DNA of 39,087 bases from Pseudomonadota bacterium. GTDB taxonomy: Bacteria > Pseudomonadota > Gammaproteobacteria > Steroidobacterales > Woeseiaceae. Where the stretch lies: the NCBI GenBank assembly GCA_022560695.1, contig JADFSP010000022.1:1-39087 (forward strand), read 5' to 3'. Made by a program: the position numbers and the translations under genes. This document shows positions 15,654-24,398 of this stretch, one piece after another; the stretch's first letter is position 1; every line of letters begins with the position of its first letter. Under the pieces are notes generated by a model. That model was not told where the DNA came from, did not search any database, and saw only the letters and a program-made list of their open reading frames with translations.

Positions 15654-16205
15654 ATGTTCGGGCAATCAAGCGAACCCATCACTTTGGCGCGAGATGTCAA
15701 GGCCGTCATCATTCCCGCCGGTGACGAATTGACATTGCGTGAAGGCACCATGGGATTTCTGACGCAAGCTCTGGGTGGCAGCTTTACCCTGTATGTTGAG
15801 GGGTCTCTGTTTCGCATTGCCGGCACAGATGCCGATGCGCTCGGCAAAGAACCAACACGGCCGCCGGAAGTACCCGCGGATCCCACGGATGCCGACATCG
15901 AAACCGTGATCTGGCAGCAACTCAAGACCTGTTACGATCCGGAGATTCCGGTCAATATCGTCGATTTAGGTCTCATTTATCGCTGTGAGGTCGACGCGCT
16001 CGGCGATGGACAGCGCTCCGTCGCCGTCGATATGACGCTGACGGCACCAGGATGTGGTATGGGCGAAATTCTCGTCCAGGATGCGCAGGAAAAGATCGCG
16101 GTCATTCCGACCGTTGCTAACGTCAACGTTCAACTCGTCTTCGATCCGCCATGGAATCAATCCATGATGTCTGACGAAGCGCGGCTGCAAACCGGACTCA
16201 TGTAG
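15654..16205 (+). CDS. sufT: SufT, DUF59/MIP18-family Fe-S maturation factor
   Basis: 183 residues, 48 bp after sufU with a CAGGAAA ribosome-binding site. The N-terminal half is the SufT-specific small domain (GDELTLREGTMGFLTQALGGSFTLYVEG). The C-terminal half is a DUF59 domain with YDPEIPVNIVDLGLIY, the TLTAPGCGMGE motif containing the conserved Cys, and VQLVFDPPWN. SufT homologues help deliver clusters to client proteins. Confidence 0.93.
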   Translation: MFGQSSEPITLARDVKAVIIPAGDELTLREGTMGFLTQALGGSFTLYVEGSLFRIAGTDADALGKEPTRPPEVPADPTDADIETVIWQQLKTCYDPEIPVNIVDLGLIYRCEVDALGDGQRSVAVDMTLTAPGCGMGEILVQDAQEKIAVIPTVANVNVQLVFDPPWNQSMMSDEARLQTGLM

Positions 16206-16223
16206 ACGCCTGTGCGGGCCGTC

Positions 16224-16718
16224 ATGAAAACACTGACCCTGGTTCGCCACGCCAAGTCGAGTTGGAAAGCCAACGTCTCGTCGGACCGTGAACGCCCCTT
16301 GAACAAACGCGGCGAACGGGATGCTCCGATCATGGGCGCACGCATTGCGGCTGCAGATATTCGTCCGTCATTGATCGTCAGCAGCCCGGCGGTTCGTGCC
16401 TGGACGATGGCCAAGGTCGTGGCACGGAAAATCGGCTATCCGCTCGAATTCCTGCAACGCGAAGACGACCTGTACCTGGCCTCCCTGAACGACCTGCTCG
16501 ATGTCGTGGCGGCACAGGATGTCGGCTTCGAGAGCATGTTGATTGTCGGCCATAATCCCGGCCTGACGGCCTTTGCAAACTACCTGTCACCGAATCTGAC
16601 CGGCAATCTGCCGACAGCCGGTGTCGTTTCGGTCCGCATCGATCGTGACGACTGGAATCTCCACGAGCGTCCCGCGACGAAGCTCGCGTTATACGACTAT
16701 CCCAGGAAAGCGCGGTAA
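16224..16718 (+). CDS. sixA: SixA-like histidine phosphatase
   Basis: 164 residues from ATG 16224. The phosphatase core has LVRHAKSSW with the phospho-accepting H9 and VGHNPG with H110, as in the SixA branch of the histidine phosphatase superfamily. SixA acts on phosphohistidine in phosphorelay or PTS proteins in E. coli; the substrate here is unknown. It follows sufT by 18 bp and may ride on the suf transcript. It converges on sdaA. Confidence 0.85.
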   Translation: MKTLTLVRHAKSSWKANVSSDRERPLNKRGERDAPIMGARIAAADIRPSLIVSSPAVRAWTMAKVVARKIGYPLEFLQREDDLYLASLNDLLDVVAAQDVGFESMLIVGHNPGLTAFANYLSPNLTGNLPTAGVVSVRIDRDDWNLHERPATKLALYDYPRKAR

Positions 16719-16744
16719 CAGCCGCGCCAATGCAATCAGGATGA

Positions 16745-18103
16745 TCAGCACTCGGGAACGTTGACGGCGAGACCGCCCTTCGAGGTTTCCTTGTAGATCG
16801 ACGACATGTCGAGCCCGGTCTGACGCATCGTTGCGATGACCTGGTCCAGCGATACCTTGTGCGTACCATCGCCGTGCATGGCAAGCATCGCCGCGTTGAT
16901 CGCCTTGACTGCTCCCATCGCGTTGCGTTCGATGCATGGGATCTGGACGAGCCCCCCTACGGGATCGCATGTGAGCCCGAGGTTGTGCTCCATGCCAATT
17001 TCAGCCGCTTCCTCGATTTGATCGTTTGATCCACCGAACACCGCCGCGAGTCCGGCCGCCGCCATCGAACAGGCTACCCCGACCTCTCCCTGGCAGCCCA
17101 TTTCGGCGCCGGAGATCGACGCATTGATCTTGTAGAGAATGCCGATGGCGCCCGCCGTCAGAAGAAACACACGCACGCCGCCGTCAGTTGAGTTCGGCAC
17201 AAATCGTCTGTAGTACATCAGAACGGCGGGAATGATGCCAGCCGCGCCATTGGTCGGCGACGTCACGACGCGTCCACCCGCGGCGTTCTCCTCGTTCACG
17301 GCTATCGCAAACGCGTTGACCCACTCCATCGCGTCGAATGCCGATGACTCGCCCCGGCTCTGGAGCCGTTTTTGTATCTTTGGCGCCCTGCGGACGACCG
17401 CCAATTTCCCAGGGAGTACGCCGTCGGTGCCGAGTCCCCGCTCGATGCAGGACTGCATCGCTGACCAGAGAGCATCGATGCATTCATCGACCTCTGCAGC
17501 GCTGCGCCAATGCCGCTCATTGAGCGCAACCAGCTCGGCAATACTGAGCTTGTTGTCACTGGCCTGCTGTAGCAATGATGTGGCACTGTCGAAAGAATGT
17601 GGCGGCTCGCCTTTTTGTGCCGCCGGCTCCGGATCATTACCGCGTGCGATGAACCCGCCGCCGAGTGAGTAGTACTCTTGATCGGCCAGCACGTCGCCAT
17701 CCGCCGATCGCGCGACAAAACGCATGCCGTTGGTATGGCGCGGCAGCTCGTCACCGAACTCGAACCGCAGGTCTTTGTCCGGATCGAACGGAATACGCCC
17801 GACGTGCAGCAAGTCGAGAGCCCGGTCACCGCGAATCTTACGAAGAAGTCCTGCAACGGCATCAGGATCGATCGTGTCCGGTTGCAAGCCGGTCAGACCG
17901 AGCAGAATCGCGGAATCCGTTCCGTGCCCCTTGCCGGTGTGGGCGAGCGACCCGTACAGCGTCACGCTTACCGTAGCGACCCGGTCCGCTACTGGCTGCA
18001 GCTCCGCGGCGAACGCCCGCGCCGATTTCATCGGACCAACCGTGTGCGAACTCGACGGGCCGATACCGATCTTGAAAATATCAAATATGCTGATCGCAGC
18101 CAC
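16745..18103 (-). CDS. sdaA: L-serine ammonia-lyase, Fe-S dependent, single chain
   Basis: 452 residues, the single-polypeptide form with beta then alpha domain. The start [25 protein letters not shown] is diagnostic. Cysteine motifs [12 protein letters not shown] and [16 protein letters not shown] hold the [4Fe-4S] cluster ligands. The enzyme converts serine to pyruvate and ammonia. The gene begins 3 bp after putA stops, so the two are one operon. Its oxygen-sensitive cluster links it to the SUF genes next door, by function only. Confidence 0.96.
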   Translation of the reverse strand: MAAISIFDIFKIGIGPSSSHTVGPMKSARAFAAELQPVADRVATVSVTLYGSLAHTGKGHGTDSAILLGLTGLQPDTIDPDAVAGLLRKIRGDRALDLLHVGRIPFDPDKDLRFEFGDELPRHTNGMRFVARSADGDVLADQEYYSLGGGFIARGNDPEPAAQKGEPPHSFDSATSLLQQASDNKLSIAELVALNERHWRSAAEVDECIDALWSAMQSCIERGLGTDGVLPGKLAVVRRAPKIQKRLQSRGESSAFDAMEWVNAFAIAVNEENAAGGRVVTSPTNGAAGIIPAVLMYYRRFVPNSTDGGVRVFLLTAGAIGILYKINASISGAEMGCQGEVGVACSMAAAGLAAVFGGSNDQIEEAAEIGMEHNLGLTCDPVGGLVQIPCIERNAMGAVKAINAAMLAMHGDGTHKVSLDQVIATMRQTGLDMSSIYKETSKGGLAVNVPEC

Positions 18104-18106
18104 GTT

Positions 18107-21100
18107 CTACTCGCTTCCCAGCGACAGCAAACTGGCGTTTCCACCGACCGCTGAGATGTTATTGCTGACCGAAAATTCGGCACCGAATCGCGGCAGGTAG
18201 TGCGGGCCGCCCGCCTTCGGTCCGGTACCAGACAGACCGCGCCCGCCAAACGGCTGTACACCGACGACGGCGCCAATCATGTCGCGATTGATGTAGAAGT
18301 TACCCGCGCCGGACATTTCCGCCATCTTTCTCGCGCGCGAATCGATGCGGCTGTGCAGGCCCATCGTCAGCCCGTATCCCGTGCCATTGACGGCGGCCAG
18401 CGTTGCTGCAAGATCCTTGCTCTTGTAGCGCAGCACATGCAGCACGGGACCGAATACCTCACGCTCGAGCCGCTCGATGCTGTCAATTTCTATCAACACA
18501 GGCGCGAAAAACGTGCCCGCGTCCGTCGCGCCCGGCAGCGTACATCGGTGCAGGATATGCGCCTCCTGGACCATGCGGTTGACATGCGCCGTCAGCAAAT
18601 CGCGGGCCTCATCGTCAATCGTCGGTCCGATGTCGGTCGCGAGCAATGCCGGGTCGCCGATCACGAGCTCGTCCATGTGGCCCATCAGGAGCTCGATAAC
18701 ACGTGGCGCGATTTCCTCCTGCAGACACAGCAGACGCAACGCTGAACAGCGCTGGCCCGCGCTGTTGAATGCGGAATAAATGCTATCCAGAACGACCTGC
18801 TCCGGTAACGCCGAGCTGTCGACGAACATGGCGTTCTGGCCGCCGGTCTCCGCGATGAAAGCGGCGATAGGCCCATCGCGCCGCGCCAATGCTCGATTGA
18901 TCAGTCTTGCGGTTTCCGTTGATCCCGTAAACGCAACTCCGGCGATGCGCTCATCGGCGACGGCGGCCCCGCCAATCGCTGCGCCGTCGCCAGGGAGAAA
19001 ATGCAGCACGTCCGCCGGCACACCCGCTTCGTAAAACAACTCCATGGCACGAAACGCAACCAGCGGCGTTTGTTCTGCCGGTTTTGCAAGCACCGTGTTA
19101 CCTGCCGCAAGCGCCGCAGCCACCTGACCCGTAAATATCGCCAACGGAAAATTCCACGGACTGATGCAGACGAATACGCCACGACCGCGCAGACTGAGCG
19201 TATTGCGCTCGCCCGTTGGCCCCGGCAATACCTCAGGCTCAGCAAACAGGTCGCGTGCCCGGGCCGCGTAATAGCGCAGGAAGTCCACGGCCTCGCGAAG
19301 TTCCGCCACTGCATCGGGTACGGTCTTGCCGGCTTCTACGACGCACAGCGCCAATAGCTCGGCAGCATGTTGCTCGAAGAGTTCCGCTGTCCGATCGAGA
19401 ATCGCTGCACGCTCAGTCGCCGGTTTCCGATCCCATGCGGATTGGGCGGCCAGCGCCCGATCGATAGCCTCTTCGACGTGCTCGGTCTTCGCATTCTGAC
19501 AGACTCCAACGACGCTCGCCGTGTCAGCAGGGTTCAGCGATGCCATGTCGTCGCCACGCATCGCTTTACCGCCAACGATCGGATGTGCGTCGTGCGGCTT
19601 TGCATCGGCCTTCTGCATCGCTTCGAACAGTTGCGCGCTAACGTTTCGATCCGCAAGATTGATGCCCCGCGAATTGCTGCGCTCTGGTGCAAACAGATCG
19701 GCCGGCGCAGGAATCTTCGGGTGCGGAATGTAATCGCGTTCCCGGGTCGCGACGACAGGATCCGCCACGATATCCTTCACGTCGATCGACTCGTCAACGA
19801 TGCTATTGACGAACGAGGTATTGGCCCCATTTTCGAGCAAACGCCGCACGAGATATGGCAGCAAGTCCTCGTGGCTGCCGACCGGCGCGTAGACACGGCA
19901 ACGGCGGTCCAGCTTGTCGGGGTCGATCACCTCGGCATATAAGTCTTCGCCCATGCCATGCAACCGCTGGAACTCATAGTCCCGGCGTGATCCCGCGTAA
20001 TGCAGGACGCTGGCCAGCGTGTGGGCATTGTGCGTCGCAAATTGCGGATACAGAGCATCGCCCGCCGCGAGCGCCAGTCGTGCACAGGCCAGATACGACA
20101 CATCGGAATGTTCCTTGCGCGTAAACACCGGATAGCTTGCAAGACCCTGCTGCTGCGCAATTTTAATCTCGGTATCCCAGTACGCTCCCTTCACGAGTCG
20201 TACGGGAATGCGGCGTCCGCCATCCACGGCCAGACCGGCGACGAACCGCAGCATCTCTCTGGCTCGCCTCGAATAGGTCTGCACGGCCAGACCGAGTCCC
20301 TCGTAACCGGACAAACTACCGTCCCTGTATACCTGCTCGAAGACCTCCAGCGAGATCTCGAGACGGTCGGATTCCTCGGCATCGATGGTCAGTCCGATGC
20401 CTGACTCCCTTGCGCGGCGCGCAAGCTCGGTGACGCGCGGTACGAGTTCCGCCATGACGCGGTCACGTTGCAGAAACCCGTAGCGAGGATGAAGCGCCGA
20501 CAGTTTGACCGAGATACTCGATGCCGAAAATATGTCGTCGGTTTCTTGCCCTGCCCCAATTCGGCCAATCGCATCATGATACGCGTCAAAATAGCGCCTG
20601 GCGTCAACGTCTGTGAGCGCAGCCTCCCCCAGCATGTCGAAGGAATACCGATAGGCTTTGTTTTTTTTCTTCACCGAGCGCTGCAGCGCTTCCTCAATAC
20701 TGCGTCCCATGACGAATTGGTGGCCCATGATGCGCATCGCCTGCCGCATCGCCGTGCGCACGACCGGCTCGCCGGCCCTGCTTGCGAGCTTGCCCAAGAT
20801 CTGCAGCGGATTGCTCCGCGCTACCTCATCGAGTTGCAGTAACCGACCCGTCAGCATCAGGCCCCACGTCGATGCATTGACGAACAATGAATCGCTTTCA
20901 CCGAGATGGTCTTTCCATCGCGCCGACGTAATCTTGTCGGCAATCAGTTTGTCGGCCGTGTCGGCATCCGGGATTCGCAGCAGCGCTTCGGCAATGCACA
21001 TCAGCAGAACGCCTTCCTCGGAGGACAGGTCGTATTGCTGCAGGAATGCATCGATTCCGCCTTCCCCGGCCTTGTTTCGCCGCACGGCACGCACGAGCCT

Positions 21101-21253
21101 GGCAGCCATGACCTGAATCTTTTCCCGGGCCGAGTCGCCCGGATCCGCTGCATCGGTCAGATCCCTGACCAGCGCCTGTTCGTCAGCCAGGTAGCGGTCG
21201 TTGATGTGCGGGATGGTACCCGGTCGGGCGGCCGTTTGATCTGTAAAACGCAT
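18107..21253 (-). CDS. putA: Bifunctional proline dehydrogenase / glutamate-semialdehyde dehydrogenase
   Basis: 1048 residues. A helical N-terminal region leads into the FAD-dependent proline dehydrogenase barrel, with RLVKGAYWDTE at about 352-362 and FATHNAHT further on. The NAD-dependent aldehyde dehydrogenase domain (about 560-1020) has AFIAETGGQNAMF with the catalytic Glu and SAGQRCSALR with catalytic Cys 836. Proline is oxidised to glutamate with intermediate channelling. The ribbon-helix-helix DNA-binding domain of the 1320-residue E. coli protein is absent, so this PutA should not repress its own gene. It diverges from kbl-tdh. Confidence 0.96.
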   Translation of the reverse strand: MRFTDQTAARPGTIPHINDRYLADEQALVRDLTDAADPGDSAREKIQVMAARLVRAVRRNKAGEGGIDAFLQQYDLSSEEGVLLMCIAEALLRIPDADTADKLIADKITSARWKDHLGESDSLFVNASTWGLMLTGRLLQLDEVARSNPLQILGKLASRAGEPVVRTAMRQAMRIMGHQFVMGRSIEEALQRSVKKKNKAYRYSFDMLGEAALTDVDARRYFDAYHDAIGRIGAGQETDDIFSASSISVKLSALHPRYGFLQRDRVMAELVPRVTELARRARESGIGLTIDAEESDRLEISLEVFEQVYRDGSLSGYEGLGLAVQTYSRRAREMLRFVAGLAVDGGRRIPVRLVKGAYWDTEIKIAQQQGLASYPVFTRKEHSDVSYLACARLALAAGDALYPQFATHNAHTLASVLHYAGSRRDYEFQRLHGMGEDLYAEVIDPDKLDRRCRVYAPVGSHEDLLPYLVRRLLENGANTSFVNSIVDESIDVKDIVADPVVATRERDYIPHPKIPAPADLFAPERSNSRGINLADRNVSAQLFEAMQKADAKPHDAHPIVGGKAMRGDDMASLNPADTASVVGVCQNAKTEHVEEAIDRALAAQSAWDRKPATERAAILDRTAELFEQHAAELLALCVVEAGKTVPDAVAELREAVDFLRYYAARARDLFAEPEVLPGPTGERNTLSLRGRGVFVCISPWNFPLAIFTGQVAAALAAGNTVLAKPAEQTPLVAFRAMELFYEAGVPADVLHFLPGDGAAIGGAAVADERIAGVAFTGSTETARLINRALARRDGPIAAFIAETGGQNAMFVDSSALPEQVVLDSIYSAFNSAGQRCSALRLLCLQEEIAPRVIELLMGHMDELVIGDPALLATDIGPTIDDEARDLLTAHVNRMVQEAHILHRCTLPGATDAGTFFAPVLIEIDSIERLEREVFGPVLHVLRYKSKDLAATLAAVNGTGYGLTMGLHSRIDSRARKMAEMSGAGNFYINRDMIGAVVGVQPFGGRGLSGTGPKAGGPHYLPRFGAEFSVSNNISAVGGNASLLSLGSE

Positions 21254-21311
21254 TCACATCACCATTCGTCCTTGCGGGCGATGGATCCTCCGGGATACAT
21301 CAAAGCCGGCG

Positions 21312-21317
21312 ATTATA
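21312..21317 (-). promoter_or_regulatory. Candidate -10 element for putA-sdaA
   Basis: A perfect TATAAT reads on the minus strand about 60 bp before the putA start. The expected -35 position shows no good match, suggesting an activator-dependent or weak promoter. Confidence 0.4.
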
Positions 21318-21409
21318 GGGCATTCCAGCATTGCCCCGCACCGCGTTAAACGAGCGCGAATCGCACCGCCGGGCCTGCACACAGACCGGTGATCTCGCTG
21401 CCATCGTCC

Positions 21410-21418
21410 TGATATACT
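21410..21418 (+). promoter_or_regulatory. Candidate extended -10 for kbl-tdh
   Basis: TGATATACT forms an extended -10 (TATACT at 21413-21418) about 30 bp before the kbl GTG. No convincing -35 is seen. It lies back-to-back with the putA -10 in the 195-bp divergent spacer. Confidence 0.4.
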
Positions 21419-21448
21419 TTGCGGCCTTTCGACTCAGAGGGCAATCCC

Positions 21449-22648
21449 GTGCCAGCCAGTTTTCTTCAGTCTCTGCACGACCGGACCGAAGGACTCAGGT
21501 CCGAGGGCCTGTACAAAACCGAACGTTTGATCGCCGGCCCGCAACAGGCAGCGATCGACGTCCGGATGAACGGTGGCACGAAACACGTGCTGAACCTGTG
21601 CGCCAACAACTACCTCGGCCTCGCCAATCACCCGGAGGTGGTTGCCGCGGCCCACAGAGCGCTGGATGACTTCGGTTACGGCATGGCGTCGGTCAGGTTC
21701 ATCTGCGGGACGCAGACGATTCACAAGCAACTCGAGGACCGGATCAGCGCCTTCCTGGGCACCGAGGACACCATTCTTTATCCCTCCTGCTTCGATGCCA
21801 ATGGCGGCCTGTTCGAAACCATTCTTGGCGAGCAGGATGCTGTCATCAGCGATGCACTGAATCATGCGAGCATCATCGACGGCATTCGACTCTCCAAGGC
21901 GCAACGATTTCGCTACAAGAATAATGATATGCAGGACCTGCGCACACAACTCGGCGCTGCCGGCAACGCGGCAACCCGGCTCGTCGTCAGCGATGGCGTT
22001 TTCTCGATGGACGGCACGATCGCCGATCTTGAAGCGATCTGCGATCTCGCTGACGAATTCGATGCACTGACGATGATCGACGACTGTCATGCGACCGGGT
22101 TTCTCGGCGAGACCGGCCGTGGGACACACGAATATCGCGGTGTCATGGGGCGCATCGACATCATCACCGGAACGCTCGGCAAGGCCCTCGGCGGCGCGTC
22201 GGGAGGTTATACATCCGGCCGCAAGGAAATCGTCGCCTGGCTACGGCAGCGCTCGCGGCCCTACCTGTTTTCGAACTCCATTGCGCCGATGATCGCAGCG
22301 ACCTCGATCGCCGTTCTCGATTTGCTCGATAAAGACAATGCCCTGCAAGAGCAACTGCACGACAACGCCGCCTACTTCCGCGAACGCATGACGCAACGCG
22401 GCTTCGAGTTGAAACCGGGCGAGCACCCGATCATTCCGATCATGCTGGGGGACGCCAGGCTCGCGGCCGACATGTCCGATCGCGTTTTGCGCCGCGGTGT
22501 TTATGTTGTCGGCTTTTCCTTCCCGGTTGTGCCGAAGGGGCAGGCACGGATTCGCACACAGATGTCGGCCGGTATCAGCCGCCCGCAACTGGACGTGGCA
22601 ATTGAGGCGCTGACCGATGTCGGGCGGGAATTGGGAATCGTCCATTGA
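21449..22648 (+). CDS. kbl: Glycine C-acetyltransferase (2-amino-3-ketobutyrate CoA ligase)
   Basis: 399 residues from GTG 21449, which has an AGAGGG ribosome-binding site and yields the standard [14 protein letters not shown] start; a TTG 30 bp upstream is unlikely. PLP-binding lysine K245 sits in [29 protein letters not shown] and [14 protein letters not shown] are typical of alpha-oxoamine synthases. The enzyme cleaves 2-amino-3-ketobutyrate with CoA to glycine and acetyl-CoA. The kbl stop overlaps the tdh ATG (TGATG). Confidence 0.96.
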   Translation: MPASFLQSLHDRTEGLRSEGLYKTERLIAGPQQAAIDVRMNGGTKHVLNLCANNYLGLANHPEVVAAAHRALDDFGYGMASVRFICGTQTIHKQLEDRISAFLGTEDTILYPSCFDANGGLFETILGEQDAVISDALNHASIIDGIRLSKAQRFRYKNNDMQDLRTQLGAAGNAATRLVVSDGVFSMDGTIADLEAICDLADEFDALTMIDDCHATGFLGETGRGTHEYRGVMGRIDIITGTLGKALGGASGGYTSGRKEIVAWLRQRSRPYLFSNSIAPMIAATSIAVLDLLDKDNALQEQLHDNAAYFRERMTQRGFELKPGEHPIIPIMLGDARLAADMSDRVLRRGVYVVGFSFPVVPKGQARIRTQMSAGISRPQLDVAIEALTDVGRELGIVH

Positions 22649-23673
22649 TGAAAGCGCTCGTCAAGACAAAGGCTGAACGCGGCCTGTGGATGCAGGATAT
22701 CGCCGTGCCCGAGGTCGGCCATAACGACGTGCTTATCAAGATCAATTGCACCGCAATTTGCGGCACCGACATCCACATTTACCAGTGGGACGACTGGGCG
22801 CAGAAAACGATTCCCGTGCCGCTTGCGATCGGGCATGAATTTTCCGGTGAAGTCGTCGAGTGCGGCAGCGAAGTCATGGGATTCAAAACCGGTGATCGCG
22901 TTTCTGCCGAAGGACACATCACTTGCGGAGTCTGTCGCAACTGCCGCGCCGGACGCAGGCACCTGTGTATCAATTCCATCGGCGTCGGCGTCAGTCGACC
23001 GGGCGCGTTCGCGGAATTCCTGGCGGTTCCGGCATTCAATGTGTTCAAACTTCCGGATGTCATAAGCAATGACATGGCGGCGATACTCGACCCGCTGGGC
23101 AACGCAACACATACAGCCTTGTCTTTCGACCTGGTTGGAGAAGATGTTCTGATTACCGGCGCCGGGCCAATCGGCATCATGGCAGTCGCGATAGCGCGCT
23201 ACGCCGGCGCGAGGCACATCGTCGTCACCGATATCAACGACTACCGACTCAAACTCGCAAAGACGATGGGCGCTTCGGTGGCACTCAACATCACGCGCGA
23301 TTCACTGGACGACACGATGCAGGCTCTCGGCATGGAAGAGGGCTTCGATGTCGGCATGGAAATGTCCGGCAACGCGGAGGCGTTTCGCGACATGTTGCGC
23401 ACCATGCACCACGGCGGCCGGATCGCCATTCTCGGCATCCCACCCGAAGAAAGTAGCGTCGACTGGAATCAGATTATTTTCAAAGGCCTGACCCTAAAGG
23501 GTATTTACGGCCGGGAAATGTTCGAAACCTGGTACAAGATGGCCAGCATGCTGCAGAGCGGCCTCGACATCGAGCCGATTATTACGCATCACTTCGGCGT
23601 CGATGACTTCGAACCCGCGTTTTCGCTGATGGAATCGGGGCAATCCGGGAAAGTCATATTGCACTGGAACTGA
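22648..23673 (+). CDS. tdh: L-threonine 3-dehydrogenase
   Basis: 341 residues, exactly the E. coli length. Catalytic zinc ligands C38, H63 and E64 are present, with structural zinc cysteines C93, C96, C99 and C107. The NAD-binding [15 protein letters not shown] lies in the Rossmann fold. It oxidises threonine to the unstable 2-amino-3-ketobutyrate, consumed by Kbl encoded just upstream. The one-base TGATG overlap implies coupled translation. Confidence 0.97.
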   Translation: MKALVKTKAERGLWMQDIAVPEVGHNDVLIKINCTAICGTDIHIYQWDDWAQKTIPVPLAIGHEFSGEVVECGSEVMGFKTGDRVSAEGHITCGVCRNCRAGRRHLCINSIGVGVSRPGAFAEFLAVPAFNVFKLPDVISNDMAAILDPLGNATHTALSFDLVGEDVLITGAGPIGIMAVAIARYAGARHIVVTDINDYRLKLAKTMGASVALNITRDSLDDTMQALGMEEGFDVGMEMSGNAEAFRDMLRTMHHGGRIAILGIPPEESSVDWNQIIFKGLTLKGIYGREMFETWYKMASMLQSGLDIEPIITHHFGVDDFEPAFSLMESGQSGKVILHWN

Positions 23674-23699
23674 CCCGCACCCTGTTCGTTTCCTGGAAA

Positions 23700-23725
23700 A
23701 GGCCTTCCTGGTTCCAGGAAGGCCT
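23700..23725. terminator. Convergent hairpin between tdh and the small secreted-protein gene
   Basis: A perfect 12-bp inverted repeat (arms AGGCCTTCCTGG and CCAGGAAGGCCT) has a two-base centre. On the minus strand it is followed by four T, so it can act as a modest intrinsic terminator for the leftward gene ending at 23739. On the plus strand there is no U-tail. A further TTTCCTGGAAA palindrome (23688-23698) abuts it and could form competing structures. Confidence 0.6.
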
Positions 23726-23738
23726 CGCCCATACTGAC

Positions 23739-24188
23739 TTACTTGAACGCAATCTCACGCATCATATATTCACCGGTAATATGCCGGATATCCGGATAGG
23801 TCAGTACAATCTTGTCGGATTTCTTGCGATTCGCCTCACCCCATTTCTTCATGAACGCATCATATTTCTCTTTCTCAGGCTGAAGCGCAGCGGAGTCCTT
23901 GAAGTCCACGACAAGTACGACGTTGAAGTCGCCACTGTTCGGTAATTCGCTCACGAAAATCGAATAACCTTCGATCTGACCCAACTCCTTGGCCGCATCA
24001 TTGGCGGGGGCCCAGGTATCCCTGAGTCCTTCCAGGTACTTGTCGATCATGTTGGAATCGACTTTGACCGTAGTAATGTTGCTTACCCCCGTGCCTATGT
24101 CGTAGTCCGTCCACGGATCAAGATCAGCCGTCGCAATACTCGCAAAGCCGGTCAGAACCAGTCCGGTCAATAGTTGGCGTAGTCTCAT
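23739..24188 (-). CDS. Small secreted protein of unknown function
   Basis: 149 residues. A signal peptide (about 1-22, ending SIATA-DL) sends it to the periplasm. The mature part alternates strand and helix: NITTVKVDSNMIDKYLEGL, then GYSIFVSELPNSGDFNVVLVVDFKD and a lysine-rich helix, ending in GEYMMREIAF. This recalls the dimeric alpha+beta barrel (NIPSNAP/ABM-like) pattern, but that is only an impression. AGGAGAGAGG gives a strong ribosome-binding site. It lies 210 bp after sppA on the same strand and is closed by the hairpin at 23700-23725. Confidence 0.7.
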   Translation of the reverse strand: MRLRQLLTGLVLTGFASIATADLDPWTDYDIGTGVSNITTVKVDSNMIDKYLEGLRDTWAPANDAAKELGQIEGYSIFVSELPNSGDFNVVLVVDFKDSAALQPEKEKYDAFMKKWGEANRKKSDKIVLTYPDIRHITGEYMMREIAFK

Positions 24189-24221
24189 TTTCCTCTCTCC
24201 TATTATTTTTTCTGCTTCTTA

Positions 24222-24398
24222 ATGTCGATGAACATGGCACCGGCGAAATTCGGTGATCCGAGACACTACGCCATGTACGCCGCAAAATCGAGGCCGTGGG
24301 AAATCGAACCAGGCGACGCCGATCCCGGAAATTACATGAAAAAGCGCATGCAAGTCATTGAAAAGACACATCTGCGGATGCCTGCCTCCGACCACAAG
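24222..24398 (+). other. Protein-like open frame in the sppA 3' spacer (unclear)
   Basis: A plus-strand frame starting ATG 24222 reads MSMNMAPAKFGDPRHYAMYA and stays open to 24683, running antisense into the sppA tail. The spacer part has a balanced, protein-like composition (PWEIEPGDADPGNYMKKRMQ), unlike usual shadow frames, but no ribosome-binding site is seen. It may be the remnant of a gene truncated by sppA-side rearrangement, or chance. Confidence 0.15.

Noticed and set aside
23739..24188. Assignment to NIPSNAP/ABM family
   Set aside because: Only the secondary-structure rhythm suggests it; no diagnostic motif is visible, so it is left as unknown.
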